Below the pieces are notes generated by a model. The model worked only from the letters and a program-made list of their open reading frames with translations. It was not told the DNA's origin and did no database searches. DNA of 30,602 bases from Enterococcus sp. 4G2_DIV0659 (lineage in GTDB: Bacteria; Bacillota; Bacilli; Lactobacillales; Enterococcaceae): NCBI RefSeq assembly GCF_002140715.2, contig NZ_NGLE02000002.1, positions 1 through 30,602 of the forward strand, in the 5' to 3' direction. A program made the translations under genes and the position numbers. Every line of letters starts with the position of its first letter. Position 1 is the stretch's first letter. Below are positions 13,247 through 21,647 of this stretch, one piece after another.

Positions 13247-14005
13247 ATGATGAAAAAACTTATTGTAATTGGACTATGTGGAACAGTATTACTTGCTACA
13301 AATTCAGGATTGGTAGCGGAAGCAAGCGAGCAAGATCAGGAAGCAACACAAGAAAATGTACAACAAATTCCGTATGTATCATTGGAGCATGCGGTGACTT
13401 TTGATGATGTTATTGATCCAGGTGAGCCGGTAGATCCGACCGAACCAGTAGATCCTACTGATCCTGTTGATCCAATAGATCCAACGGAACCAGTAGAGCC
13501 AACAGAGCCAACAGAGCCAACAGAGCCAACAGAGCCGACAGAGCCAACAGAGCCAACAGAACCGACAGAGCCTACAGAACCAACGGAACCGACAGAACCA
13601 GAAAAACCAACGGAACCGACAGAACCAGAAAAACCAACGAAACCAACGGAACCTGAGAAGCCAGTAAAGCCAACACAGCCTACAGAATCTGTAAAACCAG
13701 TAGAACCAATTGACACAACACCAAGTCCACAACAACCAGTTCACACAGAAGGTGGCCAAACGATTATCGGTGTAGATAATGGAAATCCAATCATACAAGA
13801 AGCAGACGGAACAACTAAAACCGTTACACCAGAATCGATTGGGGCAACGAAACAAGCAGACGGATCACTTTTACTAAAAGATTCTTCAGGAAAAACAAAA
13901 GTTTTGCCAAAAATGGGTGAAATTGATCGTGCAATGCTATCTGTTTCAGGTGGCTTACTAGCAACACTAGCAAGCATTTTCCTAGCAAGAAGAAAAAGAA
14001 GCTAA
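13247..14005 (+). CDS. Wall-anchored Pro-Thr-Glu repeat protein with LPKMG sorting signal
   Basis: 252 residues, ATG 13247 with GGAGGAA upstream, directly after the previous stop. Signal peptide 1-27 (cleavage near VAEA or EAS). Residues about 60-160 are proline-rich: first PxDP units (VDPTDPVDP), then about twelve tandem PTE units, then PEKPTEP-type units. This is a typical rigid wall-spanning region. A short globular segment follows (QTIIGVDNGNPIIQEADGTT). The end is LPKMG at 220-224, a hydrophobic segment and RRKRS, a sortase sorting signal with Met in place of the usual Thr. Related PxD/PTE proteins occur in many Gram-positive transfer operons. It may lift part of the channel through the wall. 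Confidence 0.85.
   Translation: MMKKLIVIGLCGTVLLATNSGLVAEASEQDQEATQENVQQIPYVSLEHAVTFDDVIDPGEPVDPTEPVDPTDPVDPIDPTEPVEPTEPTEPTEPTEPTEPTEPTEPTEPTEPTEPTEPEKPTEPTEPEKPTKPTEPEKPVKPTQPTESVKPVEPIDTTPSPQQPVHTEGGQTIIGVDNGNPIIQEADGTTKTVTPESIGATKQADGSLLLKDSSGKTKVLPKMGEIDRAMLSVSGGLLATLASIFLARRKRS
13496..13600 (+). repeat. Tandem 9-bp repeat encoding Pro-Thr-Glu
   Basis: About twelve copies of a GAGCCAACA-like unit; the first copies are nearly identical in DNA, the later ones vary at third positions. Such a minisatellite can change copy number by slippage in whole codons and so vary stalk length. Confidence 0.85.
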
Positions 14006-14029
14006 AAACCAACAAAAAGGAAGTGAACA

Positions 14030-14046
14030 GACACAAACGTTGTGTC
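14030..14046 (+). promoter_or_regulatory. Hairpin between ribosome site and tcpC start
   Basis: GACACAA-ACG-TTGTGTC, a perfect 7-bp stem. The only good ribosome site, AAGGAAGTGA (14017-14026), is 27 bases from the tcpC ATG; folding this hairpin brings the two to about ten bases. Confidence 0.5.
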
Positions 14047-14053
14047 GCAATGA

Positions 14054-15010
14054 ATGAATGAGAAACCCTATTTCAATCCGAGCGCCTTGAAAGGAAAACC
14101 GCTTAAAAAAGCGAGTAAATTCAAAAAGAAAAAGGGCAACTATGAAAAAAATCCCGTCCGTATGTTGATATGGGGAGCGATCCTTGCCTTTATTTTGAGT
14201 GGATTGTTAGCGGTAAAGAATTCAAACACCGCTATTAAGGAAGTACACACCTACAAAGAGCGTATCAGCAAGCTAGAATCAACTCTAGAAAAGGTAAGCC
14301 AGCAACAGCTGTTAAACCTTCCGGAGACGAACGCTGCATTAAAACGATTCTTAACGTTGTATTTTACTATTCCGATTGAACGAAGTAAACAGGACGAACG
14401 AGAACGTAGCCTTCAGGGCTATAACAACTCGTTAAGCTTTCGTTTAGTTAATCAGCCAAAAGAAAGTCAAGTTGTTTCAATATTAGAGAATTACGGGTAT
14501 CAGGAACGTAACGGGGTTACAGAAGCCACTTTTTATTTAAAAACAAAAGCCGAAAACGGACAGGAAAACGAATCATTTGTTACTGTCCGTTTTTCGCAGT
14601 CTAAAAAAGGGTACACAATCCATTCGCTACCTAATCAGTTAGCCTATGCTCCAGAAAAATGGATCGCACATGATAAAGCAAAAACAACAGCTGTACCGAA
14701 CCAACCTCTGGATGATAAAAAGGCTGTATCAGAAGTGAAAACCTTTGTTGTACAGTTCTTGAAAGAGTATCAAGAAAACAATCAGGAAAACTTACGTTAC
14801 TTAATGAAGGACGTACAGGGGTTACCGAAAGGCTGGACAATCCACTCTAAAGAGTTAGCGATTTACGGAGAAAGTAAAAATCCAGTTGTTACAACGACCC
14901 TACAGCTGACACAAGAAAAAACAGACATTGTGTTGAGTGAGACAATCCAGCTACATTTAACAACCACGGAAGACGGAAAATATTTCATAAACGAAATGAC
15001 ATACGAATAG
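14054..15010 (+). CDS. tcpC: TcpC-like (VirB8-type) conjugal transfer protein
   Basis: 318 residues. ATG at 14054 is fixed by an in-frame TGA immediately upstream. A Lys-rich cytoplasmic start (residues 1-32) leads to one membrane segment (about 35-54, RMLIWGAILAFILSGLLAV), a short coiled coil (YKERISKLESTLEKVS) and two consecutive extracytoplasmic domains (about 90-205 and 215-318), each with the helix-then-sheet order of NTF2-like domains. That two-domain layout is the hallmark of TcpC of pCW3 and the PF12642 family, which forms a trimeric outer part of the secretion channel. It starts the compact run tcpC-tcpD-tcpE-virB4-virB6, whose genes overlap or nearly touch. Confidence 0.85.
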   Translation: MNEKPYFNPSALKGKPLKKASKFKKKKGNYEKNPVRMLIWGAILAFILSGLLAVKNSNTAIKEVHTYKERISKLESTLEKVSQQQLLNLPETNAALKRFLTLYFTIPIERSKQDERERSLQGYNNSLSFRLVNQPKESQVVSILENYGYQERNGVTEATFYLKTKAENGQENESFVTVRFSQSKKGYTIHSLPNQLAYAPEKWIAHDKAKTTAVPNQPLDDKKAVSEVKTFVVQFLKEYQENNQENLRYLMKDVQGLPKGWTIHSKELAIYGESKNPVVTTTLQLTQEKTDIVLSETIQLHLTTTEDGKYFINEMTYE

Positions 15011-15023
15011 AGGTGAGAAACAA

Positions 15024-15311
15024 ATGTTCAAATTATATGTAATGGAAAGCTTTGTACTGGCAAATTTACCCGATTTTGTCAACGTAAAAAATTGGGGACA
15101 AGAACAAGGAGAAGCCCTTCTTATTCTTGCGATGATTGGATTTGCTATTTACTTAGCCTTTAAAAGAGAATGGGGCGCAATGATTGGAATGGTATTCCTT
15201 GTGGCTTTAATGATTAACATAATCAAAAAACCTGATGAAACAATTATTCAATGGGTACAAGGTATCATCGATAAACTGATGGGAACAGGAGCAGGGGGAG
15301 GTTCTGCGTAA
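15024..15311 (+). CDS. tcpD: TcpD-like small membrane protein
   Basis: 95 residues, ATG 15024 with AGAGGTGAG upstream. Two hydrophobic segments (about 31-47, ALLILAMIGFAIYLAF, and 51-67, AMIGMVFLVALMINII) with a short charged turn, and a Gly-rich end (GTGAGGGSA). TcpD of pCW3 has the same size, topology and gene position between tcpC and tcpE and is needed for transfer. The product stop overlaps the next start. Confidence 0.75.
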   Translation: MFKLYVMESFVLANLPDFVNVKNWGQEQGEALLILAMIGFAIYLAFKREWGAMIGMVFLVALMINIIKKPDETIIQWVQGIIDKLMGTGAGGGSA

Positions 15312-15751
15312 TGGCACTTACAAAAGACCAACGAAAAACCGTTACTTACACCAGCCTTATGACTGCACCAGTTGCGATTCGAGTGAGCATACCAAGCATG
15401 AAAGCTGGAAAAAAGAAGATTACGCTACCCTGGTTAATTAACTTTCGATCTTTGACAATCTACGGGATTTGTTTTGTAGTGATACGATATCTTTTTGGAT
15501 CGATCATTCAATTTGCAGGGAACTTATTATCTTTAGCTGATATTGCATTGTCTTTGGTTTTACCTTATTTACTAATGAGACTTGTTTTAGCAACCAACAC
15601 AGACGGAAAACCTATCGAGCGTTATTTGCTCGATACGGTTTTCTTCTTTTTTAAGGCAATTTTACCAAACAAAGAAGTATACAAAGGGAACTACCAGAAA
15701 AAGCAAAAAGATACCGTCGTTTATATAACGAAGAAAGGAGGGTATTTATGA
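15311..15751 (+). CDS. tcpE: TcpE-like membrane protein
   Basis: 146 residues, starting in a TAATG overlap with tcpD. Two central hydrophobic segments (about 52-72 and 76-96) between basic ends; conserved-looking PLLINFRSLTIYGICF and PIERYLLDTVFFF. Size, topology and position match the TcpE family (PF12648), integral membrane partners of the channel in pCW3 and in Tn916-like elements (Orf17). The end overlaps the VirB4 start by ATGA, so the two are coupled in translation. Confidence 0.8.
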   Translation: MALTKDQRKTVTYTSLMTAPVAIRVSIPSMKAGKKKITLPWLINFRSLTIYGICFVVIRYLFGSIIQFAGNLLSLADIALSLVLPYLLMRLVLATNTDGKPIERYLLDTVFFFFKAILPNKEVYKGNYQKKQKDTVVYITKKGGYL

Positions 15752-18309
15752 GTGTATTTTCCGAGCTATCACTAGCTAAAATTATAGCTAAAATACGGCC
15801 AAAGAAAGTAGTAAAATTTCAGTTTCCAGTCAATCACTACTACGATAATCTATTATTAACTCCTAAAAACGACGTATGGGCTTATTATCGCATTGGTAAT
15901 ACAGATTTGAATTTGCAGGATTCAGAAAAGGTAGAGGACCACAAATACAATTTTAGGCACACAATGGAAGAAATCGGGAAAAAATACAAGGGGTTTGATT
16001 TATCGCTTTATCCTTTAGACCTTGAAATGCAAGAGCAGTTCGAGGAATTAGAACCAGATTTTAATCAAGAAACCCCTGATGTTTCAGAATATTACACCGA
16101 AAAACTAATACAAACATTTGAAGCGATGTACGGTCATTTGAACCGTCCACGCTTTGTTTTAGGGGTACGGATACGAGAATACAATCATGTTACTTCTCGA
16201 TTTGAGAGTGTTACAGGTGGCTTAGAGGAAGTCAAAGAAACAATTTTTGATGCTTTGGGTGGAACATCTAAAGATAAGGACGAAGAACTAAAGAAGTTTA
16301 AGTCCAAAGAAGAAGAACTGTTTCAAGAGTTGAGTTCCTTAAAAGCTAGTCGAATGACAACAGAAGAAACGGCGTATCAACTGAAGTTCAATTTCTTACG
16401 AAATAGTAAACATAATCGTTTTGACGAGCAACGCACACAATCAATCGACGAGATTACAGAAGCGATTTTAACACCAAATGAGCGAAAGGGTGTTATGGGG
16501 ATTGAAACCGAATATGGCAAGCATTACGTCAGTTTTCTACCCATTTCTAAATTGCCAGACTATACATTATATAGCCGTCTCTACTATAGAGCGCAAAGCT
16601 TCCCTTTTGGATGTGAGTTTCATGTAAAGGGCAAAGGATTACCTAGTAATGGCTTAATGGGCGTTCGTACGTCTGTAACCAATAAAAAGAAAAACTTCAA
16701 AGTTGATGTGAAAGAAACAATGAGCTTAGGTGACAAAGCAAGTGTAAACTTAGCTAAAAATATGAAGAAAACAGAACTAATCGAAGAAGATCTTGACGAA
16801 GAATTAACCATTTACCAATGGTTAGGTTGTTTTGCTGTTTACGGTGATACAGCCCAGGAATGCGTACAGCGTTCACGCCTGGTTCGTAAATACTTTAGAA
16901 AACTAGATATACGTGTAGAAGCACCATTAAGCGATCAGCTTCAGTTATTCCAAGCGTTGACACAAGGAGAAATCAAAGGAACGAAATATTGGCAGCAAAC
17001 AACCAATATTTACGGTATTTCAGAATTTCTATTTGGGGTAACAAATGAACTAGGGAATCGAGTAGGGTTTCCTATCGGAATTCAGACTGAAGGAAACAGA
17101 GTTATTTCGAGAGAAAAGGCTGTAAAATCGTCAAGAAAACTCGTTCGGTTAAATTTCATGGCAACGAATCAAAACGTTGCAGGATCGTCTTCTAGCCCAC
17201 ATATTCATATCACAGGAATTACTGGTGGGGGAAAGACGTTCCTCATGCTGCTTATGTTCTACATTACTAATTTGTTCAATATACAGTCCATGTTTTTTGA
17301 TCCAAAAGTAAAGCTGAAGGAAATAAGAGACGTTTTACTGAATGACGAGGAATTTATAAAAAAATATCCTTATTTTGCTAAAATGTGGCACAATTTCCGA
17401 TTTATCACGCTAAGTATCAAAGATAAAAGCAACTATGGAATCCTTGATCCAATCGTTTTTTTACCACCCAATGAAGCGAAAGAAGTAGCTGAAGGAATCT
17501 TGTACCAAATTTATGATATTGATAAAAATGACGATATCCGCCTAGAAGTAGTAGATATGCTGAACACGTTAATTGAAGAACGCAGCAAAGGTAAAAAAGT
17601 TGGACTACGCCATTTAATCGATCGTTTGAAAGTAAACGAAATTCCTGAAGTAAGGAAGTTTGCTCAAATATTAGCTCAAGAAGTCCAAAATTCATTATTA
17701 GAGTTGGCTTTTAGTGATGGAAGTAGTAGTAAGATTCAATTTGACAAACGATCTGTCGTGTTGTCTGTTGAAGGACTAACCCTACCAGAACCAACGAAAA
17801 GCCAACAGGATTACGAGAAACACGAGAAAAAGAGTCTAGCGATTATGCTTTGTGTTGGTAAATACATTGAACTTTTCGGACGAGTAGACGACACAGCCTA
17901 CACTTACGAATTTTTCGATGAAGCCTGGACAATGACTCGAAGTGCAATAGGTAAAAAAATCATTAACCGAATTAAGAAGGTTGGCCGTTCACAGTGTAAT
18001 GCGTGTGTGTTTGGTACGCAGTCAGTTGCGGATATTCACACGGACGATACACAAGGGCAAGTCGGACTATTATTTGCTTTTGATGAAGATTCTGAACGTC
18101 CAGAGATCCTAAAAGAGATTGGAATGGAAGTCACACCATCAAATATTGAACTACTTAAAAACTTGCAACAAGGGCAATGTATCATGAGAGATCCATATCA
18201 GCGTACTGGTAAATTAACGGTTCACAGCTGGTTCCCAGAGTGGACAATGGCCAATAAAACAGTTGATCGCACAGCAAGTGGAAATATGGAAGAAAAATAC
18301 GCATCGTAG
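15748..18309 (+). CDS. tcpF: VirB4-type conjugation ATPase (TcpF-like)
   Basis: 853 residues with a GGAGG site inside the end of tcpE. The Walker A motif is GITGGGKT at 490-497 (Lys496); the Walker B is EFFDEAW with Asp724-Glu725. N-terminal residues 1-450 match the VirB4/TraE-like N-domain region; the C-terminal half is the RecA-like ATPase domain, ending with sensor-like RSQCNACVFGTQS and the GQCIMRDPYQR segment. Members of this family (VirB4, PrgJ, TcpF, Orf16 of Tn916) power assembly and DNA transport at the inner face of the membrane. Length is typical of the Tn916/Tcp branch. The most securely identified part of the transfer system. Confidence 0.93.
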   Translation: MSVFSELSLAKIIAKIRPKKVVKFQFPVNHYYDNLLLTPKNDVWAYYRIGNTDLNLQDSEKVEDHKYNFRHTMEEIGKKYKGFDLSLYPLDLEMQEQFEELEPDFNQETPDVSEYYTEKLIQTFEAMYGHLNRPRFVLGVRIREYNHVTSRFESVTGGLEEVKETIFDALGGTSKDKDEELKKFKSKEEELFQELSSLKASRMTTEETAYQLKFNFLRNSKHNRFDEQRTQSIDEITEAILTPNERKGVMGIETEYGKHYVSFLPISKLPDYTLYSRLYYRAQSFPFGCEFHVKGKGLPSNGLMGVRTSVTNKKKNFKVDVKETMSLGDKASVNLAKNMKKTELIEEDLDEELTIYQWLGCFAVYGDTAQECVQRSRLVRKYFRKLDIRVEAPLSDQLQLFQALTQGEIKGTKYWQQTTNIYGISEFLFGVTNELGNRVGFPIGIQTEGNRVISREKAVKSSRKLVRLNFMATNQNVAGSSSSPHIHITGITGGGKTFLMLLMFYITNLFNIQSMFFDPKVKLKEIRDVLLNDEEFIKKYPYFAKMWHNFRFITLSIKDKSNYGILDPIVFLPPNEAKEVAEGILYQIYDIDKNDDIRLEVVDMLNTLIEERSKGKKVGLRHLIDRLKVNEIPEVRKFAQILAQEVQNSLLELAFSDGSSSKIQFDKRSVVLSVEGLTLPEPTKSQQDYEKHEKKSLAIMLCVGKYIELFGRVDDTAYTYEFFDEAWTMTRSAIGKKIINRIKKVGRSQCNACVFGTQSVADIHTDDTQGQVGLLFAFDEDSERPEILKEIGMEVTPSNIELLKNLQQGQCIMRDPYQRTGKLTVHSWFPEWTMANKTVDRTASGNMEEKYAS

Positions 18310-18322
18310 GAGGAAAATTTCA

Positions 18323-20317
18323 ATGAAAAAAAGAACCGTAGTTATTGGCTTACTGGTTTGTCTCATTGTTTTTTTTGGTCTAGGTGTTACGCTTGCTGTA
18401 GCTGATGGGATTAAGATTGAAACAATCAGTGATCTTATTAGTTCTCGTTATCCTTTGGAAAATTACCGCAGCTACAGTCTTTCAAAAAGTGGGTTTCTAT
18501 CTTTAATGACAGGAGGTCCTTATGTACAAGCTTTGGCTGGTATGGGAAATTTTCTCTTTGAAGTCACAAAATTTATCTGGGAGTTTTTTGATTATGCAGT
18601 AAAAGAACTGTATACCATGAATTTACTAGACAAATTAAATGATATAATCGGCAGCTTAACAGGGAATATGTGGGAAAATTTTAAAACAAACTATGTAGGT
18701 TTGATCCTAATATTTTCAATTTTGTATATTGGACGTACCTTTATCTTAGAAAGTCCTAAAACAGCAGTTCTACAGTTTGCAAAGATTTTTCTTGTATTGA
18801 TTGTTTCAGGAATTTGGTTTCCGAGAAGCAACGAATACATGTCAAGAATGAATGATTATTCGTTCTTGATCCAGGCTGAAATTATTTCAGTTGCTGGACA
18901 ATCAGACGAAACCAGCGCTTTATCGCCCACGACTGAAAAAGACGGCCATGCGGTCGTCGATGCTAAAACGAGCAATGAGCGAGCAACGAACGTTATACGT
19001 AATGAGTTGTTCAAGCAAGTAGTATACAATCCGTTTCTACTTCTGAATTATCGAACAACTGAAAAAGATAAAATCAATGATTTATACAAGGATATTAAAA
19101 ATGAAGATATTCCGAAAGGTAACGATGGAGAGTATCTGTTAAGTAAAGATTTTGGAAATCTTGACGATGATACAAAGATCAAACGCATGGAGGAACTGTC
19201 AGAAACAAACAAGACATTGACCAGTGATTCAGTAGAATACAAACTAATTATTTCCTTAATTTCTGTTGCTGGTGTGTTCCTCTACGGAATACCGATCACA
19301 GTTATTTCAGGACTTAATTTGATCTTGCAGCTGCTTGCAGTGGTCTACAGCTACATTCTTCCAATAATTGCGTTAATAAGCTTAATTCCTAAGTACAACA
19401 ATGCTTTATTAAGTAATTTGATGAATATTGCTAAAATATTCATGGGAAAAGGATTCATAGGCCTGTTAGTATTGTTGTTTTCGTTGGTGAACTTGACAAT
19501 AGATTTGCTTATTCCACCGTCCGATGTTATTTCAGCTGTCATGAATACATTCGTGAAAGGGATCATTTATTGGTTAGCATGGAAATACAAAGATAAGATT
19601 GTACGTGCTGTTGTTAATGCATTAACCCAACGTAATGGTTCTAACAACTTCAATTTTGATATGAAGCAGTTTAACGAAGGAATGAACGATTTTGCCAATG
19701 GTGAAATGACACCATCGTTAGATCTTGCCAAAAATGTTGATGACATGCAGGACTTAGCTATAGACGTAGGTTTGAATGCGGCAACAAGCGGTATGTATGG
19801 TGCTGCTTCAGAAGTAGCAGATGCTAGTGAGGTAGTAGGAGATATTGAGGATCAAGAAGTTCCAGCCCAAGGAAATAATGAGAATGAGGTAGAAGGTGAA
19901 TTTACTGAAATACCTGATGGAGAAATGACCACTATTCCAAACGATTCTACAATTGGAGTAGAGGACATAGACGTGGGAATTCCTGAAGTTGGCGACTTAG
20001 GATTGGACGTTGTGACTTCAGCTGAAGACGGAACAACTGGAGAAGAAGGTGTGACAGGTGATGCACATAGGCGTGACCAGTCACAAGCTGATGATGGACA
20101 ACCTGGAAGCAGTCAGACGAGCGGAAATACAGATCCTGCTCAGCTTATCGCTCAACAAATTCAAATCCTTCACAGCCAACCAATTAACCAAACATTCAAT
20201 CACCAAGAAAATAATCAAGAAGCAAATATCGAGAACAACATGAACAACTATCGTATCGAGAAACACACACACAAGAACGAGTTTCAACAGAAGTTACGTG
20301 TGTTAAGAAGTGCATAA
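18323..20317 (+). CDS. tcpH: VirB6-like polytopic channel protein (TcpH/Orf15 type)
   Basis: 664 residues from ATG 18323 with GTAGGAGGAAAA upstream. A first hydrophobic segment or signal (residues 5-25, VVIGLLVCLIVFFGLGVTLAVA) is followed by several membrane segments at about 125-170, 310-360 and 385-430, with a large charged loop at about 185-300. Residues 465-664 are soluble and low-complexity, rich in E, D, G, Q and N (QPINQTFNHQENNQEANIENN). The arrangement of large loop plus multiple helices plus long disordered tail matches TcpH of pCW3 and Orf15 of Tn916, the main inner-membrane channel of the system. It follows virB4 by 13 bases and the operon ends at the terminator at 20402. Confidence 0.85.
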   Translation: MKKRTVVIGLLVCLIVFFGLGVTLAVADGIKIETISDLISSRYPLENYRSYSLSKSGFLSLMTGGPYVQALAGMGNFLFEVTKFIWEFFDYAVKELYTMNLLDKLNDIIGSLTGNMWENFKTNYVGLILIFSILYIGRTFILESPKTAVLQFAKIFLVLIVSGIWFPRSNEYMSRMNDYSFLIQAEIISVAGQSDETSALSPTTEKDGHAVVDAKTSNERATNVIRNELFKQVVYNPFLLLNYRTTEKDKINDLYKDIKNEDIPKGNDGEYLLSKDFGNLDDDTKIKRMEELSETNKTLTSDSVEYKLIISLISVAGVFLYGIPITVISGLNLILQLLAVVYSYILPIIALISLIPKYNNALLSNLMNIAKIFMGKGFIGLLVLLFSLVNLTIDLLIPPSDVISAVMNTFVKGIIYWLAWKYKDKIVRAVVNALTQRNGSNNFNFDMKQFNEGMNDFANGEMTPSLDLAKNVDDMQDLAIDVGLNAATSGMYGAASEVADASEVVGDIEDQEVPAQGNNENEVEGEFTEIPDGEMTTIPNDSTIGVEDIDVGIPEVGDLGLDVVTSAEDGTTGEEGVTGDAHRRDQSQADDGQPGSSQTSGNTDPAQLIAQQIQILHSQPINQTFNHQENNQEANIENNMNNYRIEKHTHKNEFQQKLRVLRSA

Positions 20318-20401
20318 AAACACTTTTTTAAATAACGAATTTTGAGACATTACACGGGTGTTAGTGTGTGTGTGAAAGTCTCCTTAAAAGATTGATAAAA
20401 C

Positions 20402-20439
20402 GGACATTACACGTGTGACTTGCTGTGTAATGTCTTTTT
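20402..20439 (+). terminator. Intrinsic terminator of the channel operon
   Basis: GACATTACAC (20402-20411) pairs perfectly with GTGTAATGTC (20424-20433), followed by TTTTTT. A partial copy of the left arm, GAGACATTACAC, stands 60 bases upstream and could form a competing stem ending in GTCTC at 20377. Confidence 0.9.
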
Positions 20440-20465
20440 TATTTGATAACGAAAAACAGAAAACT

Positions 20466-20526
20466 AGTCACAAGGTCACTCACCACACATCACACGGTGT
20501 GTGTGACTAACTAGGTAAACCACAAG
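20466..20526. repeat. CACA/GTGT-rich repeat upstream of the HTH gene, copy 1
   Basis: Contains AGTCAC...GTGACT arms enclosing CACCACACATCACAC and GGTGTGTGTG, then GACTAACTAGGTAAACCACAAG. The segments CACAAGGT, GTGTGACTAAC and ACCACAA recur in the same order at 21121-21160, after the gene. This is probably the binding site of the HTH protein and overlaps its promoter region. Confidence 0.6.
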
Positions 20527-20539
20527 GGGGTGTGTGAAA

Positions 20540-21079
20540 GTGTGTGATCGTTATACCGCAACAGAAATCGCAGAAAAATTAGACATTCACATAAATACTG
20601 CATACAAACATTTGAAGCGATTAGACATAAAAGGAACAAAAGAAGGGAACAAAAAATATTATTCTTTAGCTGATTTTGAAACAGTGCAAATGGCCGTCTT
20701 AGATAATGCTGCTGCACCTAAAAAAGAAGAATCTGAAGAAAAGCACGAGGTTACTTTGAGTGAACCGAACAATCAGATCATTCATGAAGCAGTGACTTCA
20801 GCACTTAATCAACAAAAAAAAGTATATGAAAATGAACGTATTCAGGAACTAGAACAACTACTTAGTGAAGCACTGGAAAGAGAGCAGAAGCTGGAGCAAC
20901 TATTACACCAGCAGCAACATTTACATTTAAACAATCAAAAAGAGCAAACAAAAGAAGTAAGTGAGACGGTAGAAGAAGCACCAGTAAAACAGCTGCCGCC
21001 TTTGATTATTGATGAATCACTATTTGAAAATGACGAGGAAGCCACCAGAACATCGTGGTGGCACTTTTGGAAAAAATAA
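20540..21079 (+). CDS. HTH/coiled-coil DNA-binding protein (pSK1-Par-like or transfer regulator)
   Basis: 179 residues from GTG 20540, which stands eight bases after AGGGGGT; an in-frame GTG at 20534 is too close to it. Residues 5-50 form a helix-turn-helix (TATEIAEKLDIHINTAYKH then LKRLDIKG), residues about 75-135 a coiled coil with Gln/Glu/Leu heptads (NERIQELEQLLSEALEREQK), and the end is aromatic and basic (TSWWHFWKK), which could touch the membrane. This architecture matches the single-protein Par systems of pSK1 type and some plasmid DUF536 proteins. Repeats on both sides of the gene look like its targets. Partition by a single protein, or organisation of the adjoining transfer origin, are both possible. 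Confidence 0.7.
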   Translation: MCDRYTATEIAEKLDIHINTAYKHLKRLDIKGTKEGNKKYYSLADFETVQMAVLDNAAAPKKEESEEKHEVTLSEPNNQIIHEAVTSALNQQKKVYENERIQELEQLLSEALEREQKLEQLLHQQQHLHLNNQKEQTKEVSETVEEAPVKQLPPLIIDESLFENDEEATRTSWWHFWKK

Positions 21080-21120
21080 CACGAAGTTCAAAAGAACAAA
21101 AAAATCTTGTTAAAACGTCC

Positions 21121-21160
21121 CACAAGGTTCACTGTGTGACTAACAAGAGAGAACCACAAC
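21121..21160. repeat. CACA/GTGT repeat downstream of the HTH gene, copy 2
   Basis: CACAAGGTTCACTGTGTGACTAAC followed by AGAGAGAACCACAA, a shortened copy of the element at 20466. The next 40 bases hold a small perfect palindrome ACCTAT-TG-ATAGGT (21183-21196). Confidence 0.6.
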
Positions 21161-21238
21161 CGAATGAACGACCGATACCACGACCTATTGATAGGTTGCA
21201 AGGGCGCCGTTTTTGGCTTGATTTTACAACAATTCTAA

Positions 21239-21309
21239 TGTGTGCCTGCTCGAGACTTCTCTCCCCCGACGTAAACTAACGGGAGAGAGAAGTCTCGAGC
21301 AGGCACACA
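21239..21309. repeat. Inverted repeat with 30-bp arms, oriT candidate
   Basis: Left arm 21239-21268 (begins TGTGTGCCTGCTCGAG, ends CCCCG) and right arm 21280-21309 (begins CGGGAGAG, ends GGCACACA) match at 29 of 30 positions, with an 11-base loop ACGTAAACTAA. There is no T-run, so it is not a terminator. It lies in a 593-bp stretch without genes between two DNA-binding protein genes. Confidence 0.75.
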
Positions 21310-21392
21310 AAGAATAAGTAAGTAAAATAAAGCCAAAAACTAAAATAGATAATAACAAGAAATATAATAATAAGAGAGGAGATAAGAGAGAA

Positions 21393-21531
21393 GGTCAAGG
21401 TCAAAAGAAAAGGTCAAGGTCAAAAGAAAGGTCAAGGTCAAAAGAAAGGTCAAAAGAAGGGTCAAAAGAAAGGTCAAAAGAAAGGTCAAAAGAAAGATCA
21501 AAAGAAAGATCAAAAGAAAGATCAAAAGAAA
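21393..21531. repeat. Iteron array: GGTCAAAAGAAA, 12-bp period
   Basis: Thirteen copies of GGTCAA or GATCAA. Eight units begin at exactly 12-bp steps from 21436 to 21520; before them, three longer 18- or 19-bp units carry a doubled GGTCAAGGTCAA core. The last three units read GATCAA. The regular spacing, slightly more than one helical turn, is typical of protein-binding iterons at origins or oriT. Confidence 0.85.
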
Positions 21532-21541
21532 AGAGAAAACC

Positions 21542-21567
21542 TTTCTTTTTCTTGAAAGAAAAAGAAA
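21542..21567. repeat. Perfect 12-bp inverted repeat after the iterons
   Basis: TTTCTTTTTCTT - GA - AAGAAAAAGAAA. It forms a pure pyrimidine/purine cruciform right after the last iteron. Confidence 0.6.
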
Positions 21568-21596
21568 CAAAAAAAACTTTAAAATTCAGCCCCCCG

Positions 21597-21647
21597 CCCC
21601 CACTCATGGGGGAGCAACCCCACCGCCTGCGCCCCAAGACTTGGGGC
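21597..21647. repeat. GC-rich double hairpin upstream of the Replic_Relax gene
   Basis: CCCCC (21597) pairs with GGGGG (21608); then GCCCCAAG-A-CTTGGGGC (21631-21647) is a perfect 8-bp stem. The segment is far more GC-rich than its surroundings. It ends 25 bases before the next start codon, whose ribosome site is AAAAGGAG. Confidence 0.65.

Noticed and set aside
13336..13855. Long minus-strand frames rich in Gly-Ser-Val or Trp-Phe-Arg
   Set aside because: These are the reverse readings of the PTE minisatellite; repeats without stops give such frames automatically.
21393..21531. CRISPR-like array
   Set aside because: The units are direct repeats without unique spacers; the period is only 12 bp and there are no cas genes.
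21340..21637. Minus-strand frames with repeated FDLS or LTFL units
   Set aside because: They are translations of the 12-bp iterons (12 bp = 4 codons), with no ribosome site and poor composition.
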